A stretch of DNA of 64,000 nt from contig OY992835.1 in assembly GCA_963921425.1 (NCBI GenBank), positions 1,984,001-2,048,000 on the forward strand, in the 5' to 3' direction. Below, piece after piece: positions 59,141 through 64,000 of this stretch (the first letter of the stretch is position 1; each line of letters starts with the position of its first letter). Under the pieces are notes generated by a model that was not told the DNA's origin, did no database searches, and saw only the letters and a list, made by a program, of their open reading frames with translations. The position numbers and the translations under genes were made by a program. This DNA comes from Dryas octopetala. Taxonomy: Eukaryota > Streptophyta > Magnoliopsida > Rosales > Rosaceae.

Positions 59141-59411
59141 TACTTCCGTCAATATGACAGTTAAGAGATCTGTTAAATGCTGATGTGACACTTACGTGAC
59201 ACTCCTATAATGCTGACTGAATGTCACGTGGTCTGACAACATGACACGTCATGCCAGGTGGCATAAAAGAATTTAAAAATAATTATGTGGCATGATGTGC
59301 CATGTTTCTAGATTTTTTTAATTATTTTTATGCCACGTGGCATCTAGTCATCATTGTGGAAGTGTCATATCAGCTTTTAACAGATCTCTTAGCAGTCATA
59401 CTGACGAAGGT
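59141..59411. mobile_element. Foldback (MITE-like) element with ACGTG-rich centre
   Basis: The arms at 59,141-59,196 and 59,357-59,411 are imperfect inverted repeats, both holding TAAGAGATCTGTTAAA (or its near match) and a TGTCAYATCAGC-type stretch. Inner segments also pair (GGCATAAAAGAATTTAAAAATAATT with its partner near 59,315). The middle holds several CACGTGG/ACGTG motifs. No coding capacity. Confidence 0.7.
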
Positions 59412-60836
59412 ATGTGTTCACTAGTTTTTTAGCCAAGGTTGGCCAAAAGTGAGTTTTGGTCCATTTGGATGTGAGTGTACATGGCATACCACTATTAGGC
59501 CTCAAACTAACCCACAATAGAAATTGAGATGGTGATGTTGGGGTTTTGCGCCTAAATCTGAAATCCAATCTAAACGATTGTGCGGCCAAGCTAGGAACCA
59601 CTCTTGGCCTAGATTCTTTTTTAGCCTCGGGAACAAAACTTTAGTCGGAATCAGAGTCTGAGTTGCGTCTCGGCCTCCTTAGAACAGTGTTGTTGAATTC
59701 GTGAATGCAATGATGAAATTGGTCAAAAAGATAAAAGAAACTATAGACGATAAAATTATAATGAAACTCAACGTTATTATTGCCAACTAAATCAACTTCA
59801 ATACTAAAAAGAACAATGAACAAAATAAACATTTATGTATTGAGCAAAGAATTTGAACAATAATTAAAATAAAAACAATCCAATTGCATGAAACTAAAGT
59901 GCATAAAATAAATCGATACCACAATCCTTGTGAAGACAATAATAGAGCTACAAACCTAATAATCTTGAGACTAAAGTTATGAGAAACCTAAAAGCACCTC
60001 GATCGGTAACAACTAAAAAGAAATTGAAAGCAAAAGAACTTTGAGAGATTCTTGAGATTTGAGAATTTGGGTGTATTGGATGTTGAATGTCCTTTATCTT
60101 CTCTCGAATGCATCTATTTATAAGGGTGCTAAGATACAACCCTAGATAATGGGTCATTTTCTGGCCCGAAATCATCTTCCTTCTCCTAGTAGGACTCGAA
60201 CTTCTGAGATTTCTTCTTGGCGGCCAAGTTTTGTCATTGATGAAGATTGAAATTATTTTCATAGTAGGAGTCCTATCTTGATCGTATTGAGTCATTATCC
60301 ATCTAGGTGACTTGTCCGCAAAACTTCCGAATTCTTTCCAAAGTTGGACTCTAAGAGGATCTTCGATCAAATCACATAATTAATGAGGATAGAAATCCTT
60401 TCTAAAGTCGAACTCATTGCTTGATTCGGCTTCCTAGTGATTTTGGACTCATAGAGTTGGTTATATAAATGGGCCGCGGAAATCTCTACTGGCCCGTTTA
60501 TTGAGATGGGTTCATCCATTTTATAGTCCCATTACTGGCCTTAAAAACTTTTTTTGGGTTGTGGGCCATATTGGCTAGTAGTCTTAAACAATTATTGGCC
60601 CTTAAATCACAATTTAAAGAGAAGTAGGTTAAAACACTCATTGGCTCCAAAGTGAGTTGGTCACCAAACAAGGGTATACTGGCCAAGAAAATTTCCTTGG
60701 CCACTACTCGAAAATGGCCAACAATGAAGAAATGGCCAACATAAGAAATGACCAATATAAAAAATAGCCAACATGAGAAATGACCAACATAAAAAATGGC
60801 CAATAATAATCCAAGTGTCATTTTTGGATACAAACA
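59412..60836 (-). repeat. Putative 3' LTR of a large minus-strand LTR element
   Basis: On the minus strand a polypurine tract AAGCTTGGGGGA (about 60,841-60,852) is followed within a few bases by TGTTTGTATCC (60,836 leftward). A TATAAATAG promoter-like box at 60,114-60,122 follows downstream, and after it a CA-rich, CTCTCAA-rich stretch like an R/U5 leader. The inner end of the LTR is not resolved and may lie anywhere between about 59,412 and 59,650; no second copy is in the window. Frames inside (for example about 59,948-60,370, minus) have no domain. Confidence 0.45.
60712..60807. repeat. 16-base tandem repeat, about six copies
   Basis: Units of the type AAATGGCCAACATAAG, with G/A changes in GGCC versus GACC or AGCC, repeat from 60,712 to about 60,807; the first is 18 bases long. 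The repeat sits where the U3 part of the putative LTR would be. Confidence 0.8.
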
Positions 60837-61256
60837 TTGTCCCCCAAGCTTTATAATCTAAGCAATTTGAGACCATAAAATTTTAGTTTTTCTTTTTCTT
60901 GCACGTCGAGTATGGCCATTATCACTTTATTGGCCTATAAAAAATGCATGAACTTCCTATTGGCCCACAAAAGTCATTAACCTTAGCCAATTTAAGAATA
61001 ATGGCCAACATTGGCCATTTTGAGAATTACGACCAACTTGGGCCCTTTTTTTTTGTTTTTTTTAATATATTGGCTAATAAGAATTGTGGCCAACTTTGAC
61101 CCATATTTTATTTTTGGCCAAAAAATTTGGAAGAGCATAGCCACAAATAATAGCTAAGAATTGACTAATACATATATCCATATTAATATATAAAGGCTAA
61201 TATATTAATATATATATATCCAATTATATACATATAACATATATATATAGCTTGTA

Positions 61257-62270
61257 ACTAAGCCACTAGTTTGGCTAAAGAAGAACCAATGCCCAAACTA
61301 TTACAAACCATATATATATATAGAGGGCCCTTCTAATAAGGGATCCCTTATTTAGTGTTAAATGAGGGATCACGCTGTGTGGCCCACACGGGTCGTTTTG
61401 TATTAATCCGAACCGTCTATTTTTTACATCTCCATTGATAGATCATCTCTGCAAAAAAACAGCCAAATCGGAAATCGTTTACCCGTTTGTTTAAGCAGTC
61501 AAAGTTTAAAACAAATAGACGAACAACAAATTCCTCTATAAACACCTAAACTTTGACCGCTTAATCGAACGGGTAAACGATTTCCGATTTGGCTGATTTC
61601 TTGCAGGGATGATCTATCAATAGAGATGTAAAAAATGGATGGTTCGGATTAACACAAAACGACTCGTGTGGGCCCCACAAGGTGATCCCTCATTTAACAC
61701 TAAATGAGGGATCCCTTATTGGAAGGGCCCTCTATATATATATATATTGGCTCGTATATAACCTTATATGCATAAACATATATCTATTTTATATACATAA
61801 GCATGACCTGCAAGTTTGCAACTAAGCCATTAGTTTGGTTAAAGATGAACCAACGCCCAGACTCCCACAAACTTCCTTGCTGCATCATGACTTTGCCATA
61901 TTTTATTTTTTTTTATTATTATTTTTATTAATATATATGTGGCCATCTCTTATTGGCCATTCCTAAAATAACTTCAACTAAAGCATGTTTCCACTGCAGT
62001 TCACCTCACGCCACCACCAAACCTTGACATATATATATATATATATATAACTAAGCCATCAATTTGGCTTAAGTAAGAAACCACCGCCCAATCTTCATAG
62101 ATTTTACCATTTATCTCAATGTGTAGTCTAGCCATTGACTTGGCTTAGGAGAAATCAACACCCACAAAAGAGTCATCCTTGCTGCAGTGAGTATACTCTT
62201 CATTTTTTTTTAACATGGCCATTTTTCATTGGCCACTCCTAAAAGTAATTGTAACTAAATTCAGCATTTC
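61257..62270 (+). repeat. Diverged dispersed repeat AACTAAGCCATTAGTTTGGC, four copies
   Basis: Copies start near 61,257, 61,819, 62,048 and 62,125. Each follows with AGAA(C)CAAYGCCCA. The second and fourth continue with CCTTGCTGCA and, 70-110 bases on, with TGGCCAT...TTGGCCAYTCCTAAAA. The pair 61,819-61,985 and 62,125-62,270 therefore looks like a duplicated unit of about 300 bases. Confidence 0.65.
61323..61732. mobile_element. Palindromic MITE, 410 bases, arms about 186 bases
   Basis: The left arm 61,323-61,508 and right arm 61,547-61,732 are near-perfect reverse complements starting GAGGGCCCTTC and ending GAAGGGCCCTC, with a loop of about 38 bases. It is flanked on both sides by (TA)n, so the target duplication lies in a TA repeat and its length cannot be read. 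Long arms and GC-rich ends resemble Mutator-type foldback MITEs. Few mismatches between the arms suggest a fairly recent origin or frequent arm correction. Confidence 0.88.
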
Positions 62271-62926
62271 AAATATTCTACCTATTCTACACCACTAAGC
62301 CTATCACTATCTCTGTACATTCACATTTCACAAGACTGGTCCCATTTCCCTTAAAAGTAAATTGAATTTCTTTCAAACTTCATTTCTGCTTGACGCTAAC
62401 TCAAAGGCCAACCCATCATTCTTCCTTTTATAATCGCATATAACCATTAAAATTACTTTCTTCACATTACCTTTGTATTACTACTCGACCACAGCAAATA
62501 TTATACGATAGAAAAGAGTGAAAGCAATTTTTCGCACATGGCCTCTTGTAGCAACACAATCATTTCAAATTTCACAACCCAAAGCCAAACAGTAGAGGCA
62601 AATACTTTCCACCCCTTCTATCTCCCAGCTGTCTCATCTTCGACCTTGGTTCACCAAGGTTAATTCTTTTCTTTATCTCACTTAATTGTTTGCTGCAACA
62701 TCTCCCCAAGAACTTGTCTTCCCCAAAAGGAAAAAAAACCTGCAAGGTACCCAACCTCACCCAACTCAAGCCTTTTCTTCCTCTTGAATTGTCAAAATTC
62801 TTCAATTTTCCTTTAATTTCTAAAAATTGCTTACTTGAAATTGGTTTTGAACTTGATTTTATGACTTAAATTGATGAACTCTTTGTGAATTTCGGTTTGT
62901 AGGATGCCATGATTGGCTTGTTCTAG

Positions 62927-63013
62927 GTACTTGAAGGTGTGCGCACCACGTGTTTGTCGTTTTGCTCAAGTGATGTCAAGTTCCTTATTTTTTGGGTTTT
63001 TCTTGTTTTTAAG
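62927..63013 (+). other. Possible 5' leader intron before the PMD frame
   Basis: TTCTAG is followed by GTACTTG at 62,927. A pyrimidine-rich stretch ends in TTTTTAAG at 63,013, seven bases before the ATG. An 87-base GT-AG intron would bring a short leader next to the start codon. No transcript evidence is available. Confidence 0.35.
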
Positions 63014-63019
63014 TACAAC

Positions 63020-63946
63020 ATGGATGTAAAGGCTATCAAAGCATATCATAAGAAACTCCATGAAGCTCTCAAGAAGGATGTTAATGCCTACTCAAACGAG
63101 CCTTATGATCCTATTGACCCCGACGCCGCACCCGAGGTCATGACTTTCACCCTCGGCCTTCATTTTTATGGCTCTATTCCTAACATTGTTGCCGAAGTCA
63201 TGTCATCTCTGGAAGAAGATCTTCCTATTTTTTGCCATGAATCTCTTGATTGGCAAGGATGGGAAGCAATTAGGCCATTTAAATGTTGGTCATCGCCTAT
63301 GAAGCCGAAGGAAACAAATGGGGTTTCGGACATGGATTGGAATCGTTGGTTTAAGCGACTAGAGAAGACTTGCAAGCCACTATGGATTCAAAGTGGGATA
63401 TACGATGCATTGAAGCTTTTCTACCATGGCCGTTTTGAGTGTGATCGGGCACTAATTTCGGTCGTCCTATGTTTTTGGTCCACCTGCACCAACTCTTTAA
63501 GATTACGGTTTGGGATGATGACACCCACCCTCTTGGACTTGGCCGCTATTGCGGGTTTTCGGCCATACGGTGCAAATATTAGAGCGGCAACGCTTCCCAA
63601 AAACAAAGAGAAACTCGACTACTCAAGCAAAAAAGCTAGGAATTATGTAACATTTGTAAAGACCAATGTCAAGGCTTCCAAGACCATCTCGACCAAGGAA
63701 CATGTTGCATTTTTGCAAGTTTGGTTGTGCAAATACATCTTTTGCACGGGTATTGGTATAATGACTATAGAGTCCCAATCTTTGGCCGAATTGTTGGCCA
63801 CCGGCATTCCCGTAGCTCTTGGCCCCATTGTGCTTTCCCACCTCTACCGCGATCTTTGGAAGATAGCCAACAACGAGCCCATGGATCATCGAACTTCGGG
63901 GCCAATATGGCTTTTTCAATTATGGCTCCAAGTTTACTTTCCTTAA
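63020..63946 (+). CDS. Plant mobile domain (PMD, aminotransferase-like) frame
   Basis: ATG at 63,020 in good context (ACAACATGG) opens 308 codons. The signature of the PMD family is clear: LKLFYHGRFECDRALISVVLCFWSTCTNSLRLRFGMMTP in outline, then TLLDLAAIAGFRPYG, an H-V-AFLQVWLCKYIFC stretch and the late motif GPIWLFQLWLQVYFP. PMD proteins occur as host genes (MAIN/MAIL1, genome stability and silencing) and, more often, inside plant transposons including Mutator-like and Ty3/gypsy elements. Here the frame lies opposite in direction to the LTR signals at 59.4-60.8 kb, which points to a transposon-borne copy. The frame closes at 63,946, close to the window end. Usual family members are longer, so exons or further sequence may lie beyond. 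Confidence 0.75.
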   Translation: MDVKAIKAYHKKLHEALKKDVNAYSNEPYDPIDPDAAPEVMTFTLGLHFYGSIPNIVAEVMSSLEEDLPIFCHESLDWQGWEAIRPFKCWSSPMKPKETNGVSDMDWNRWFKRLEKTCKPLWIQSGIYDALKLFYHGRFECDRALISVVLCFWSTCTNSLRLRFGMMTPTLLDLAAIAGFRPYGANIRAATLPKNKEKLDYSSKKARNYVTFVKTNVKASKTISTKEHVAFLQVWLCKYIFCTGIGIMTIESQSLAELLATGIPVALGPIVLSHLYRDLWKIANNEPMDHRTSGPIWLFQLWLQVYFP

Positions 63947-64000
63947 ACGGGTCCTCTTGATGCGGTTAATTCTTCCCACAAAGCTTTAGGCAAAGGACTT

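Larger units (their letters stand above)
60841..62926. other. Repeat-rich AT spacer between the putative LTR and the PMD frame
   Basis: AT-rich DNA with unusually many TGGCC/GGCCA motifs, (AT)n runs (for example 62,031-62,050), the palindromic MITE and the diverged repeats listed separately. No coding frame is supported. Confidence 0.5.

Noticed and set aside
59948-60370. Minus-strand frame of 140 codons.
   Set aside because: It spans the TATA-like box and the leader-like part of the putative LTR, with no domain.
62939-63019. Extension of the PMD frame 27 codons upstream to a GTG.
   Set aside because: A GTG start is unlikely in a plant nuclear gene. The ATG at 63,020 has good context, and the extra stretch looks like a leader intron.

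Overview
The window is nuclear DNA from a flowering plant, almost certainly a eudicot. The evidence is a long head-to-tail array of plant 5S rRNA genes, a plant-only REVEILLE-type clock transcription factor with introns, Ty1/copia and Ty3/gypsy fragments primed by the plant initiator-Met tRNA site, a SINE, MITEs and a plant mobile domain frame. A woody rosid, perhaps Rosaceae, is a plausible guess, but the sequence does not prove it.

Layout. Bases 1-8 kb are a graveyard of old LTR-element pieces: a Ty3/gypsy reverse-transcriptase scrap, a short diverged LTR pair, LTR-like blocks and a truncated Ty1/copia element. A tRNA-type SINE with clear target duplications lies at 8.4-8.6 kb. A very small A-tailed insertion lies at 8.94 kb. 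Bases 9,176-14,507 hold a young Ty1/copia element on the minus strand, with 149-base LTRs that look identical and CCTAT target duplications. From 15,169 to 51,114 (about 36 kb) there are 67 consecutive 5S rDNA units of 523-543 bases, all on the plus strand. Each has a TATA box at -28, C at -1 (except unit 7) and a T-run terminator. The right third of the array is organised in 8-unit higher-order blocks of about 4.29 kb. The right edge is diverged, while the left edge is clean.

After the array come AT-rich DNA and a decayed Ty1/copia 3' end (to about 53.9 kb). Next is the one clear host protein gene, a six-coding-exon REVEILLE1/7-clade MYB-like gene on the minus strand (54,545-56,819). Its leader carries upstream ORFs, and its upstream DNA holds an ABRE/G-box and an evening element. 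Bases 57.3-59.4 kb are AT-rich with two foldback elements and a second tiny A-tailed insertion. From about 59.4 kb to the window end the sequence looks like the 3' part of a large minus-strand LTR element. It has a polypurine tract and LTR with U3 tandem repeats, then a repeat-rich spacer interrupted by a 410-base palindromic MITE, and an oppositely oriented plant mobile domain (PMD) frame at 63,020-63,946.

How it fits together: the 5S units supply 5S rRNA through RNA polymerase III and evolve in concert. The REVEILLE gene is an independent Pol II gene. Most of the rest is transposon-derived. The most notable observations are the 8-unit higher-order structure in the 5S array with stepwise marker changes, the antisense PMD frame beside an LTR, and the pair of 17-base-TSD micro-insertions.
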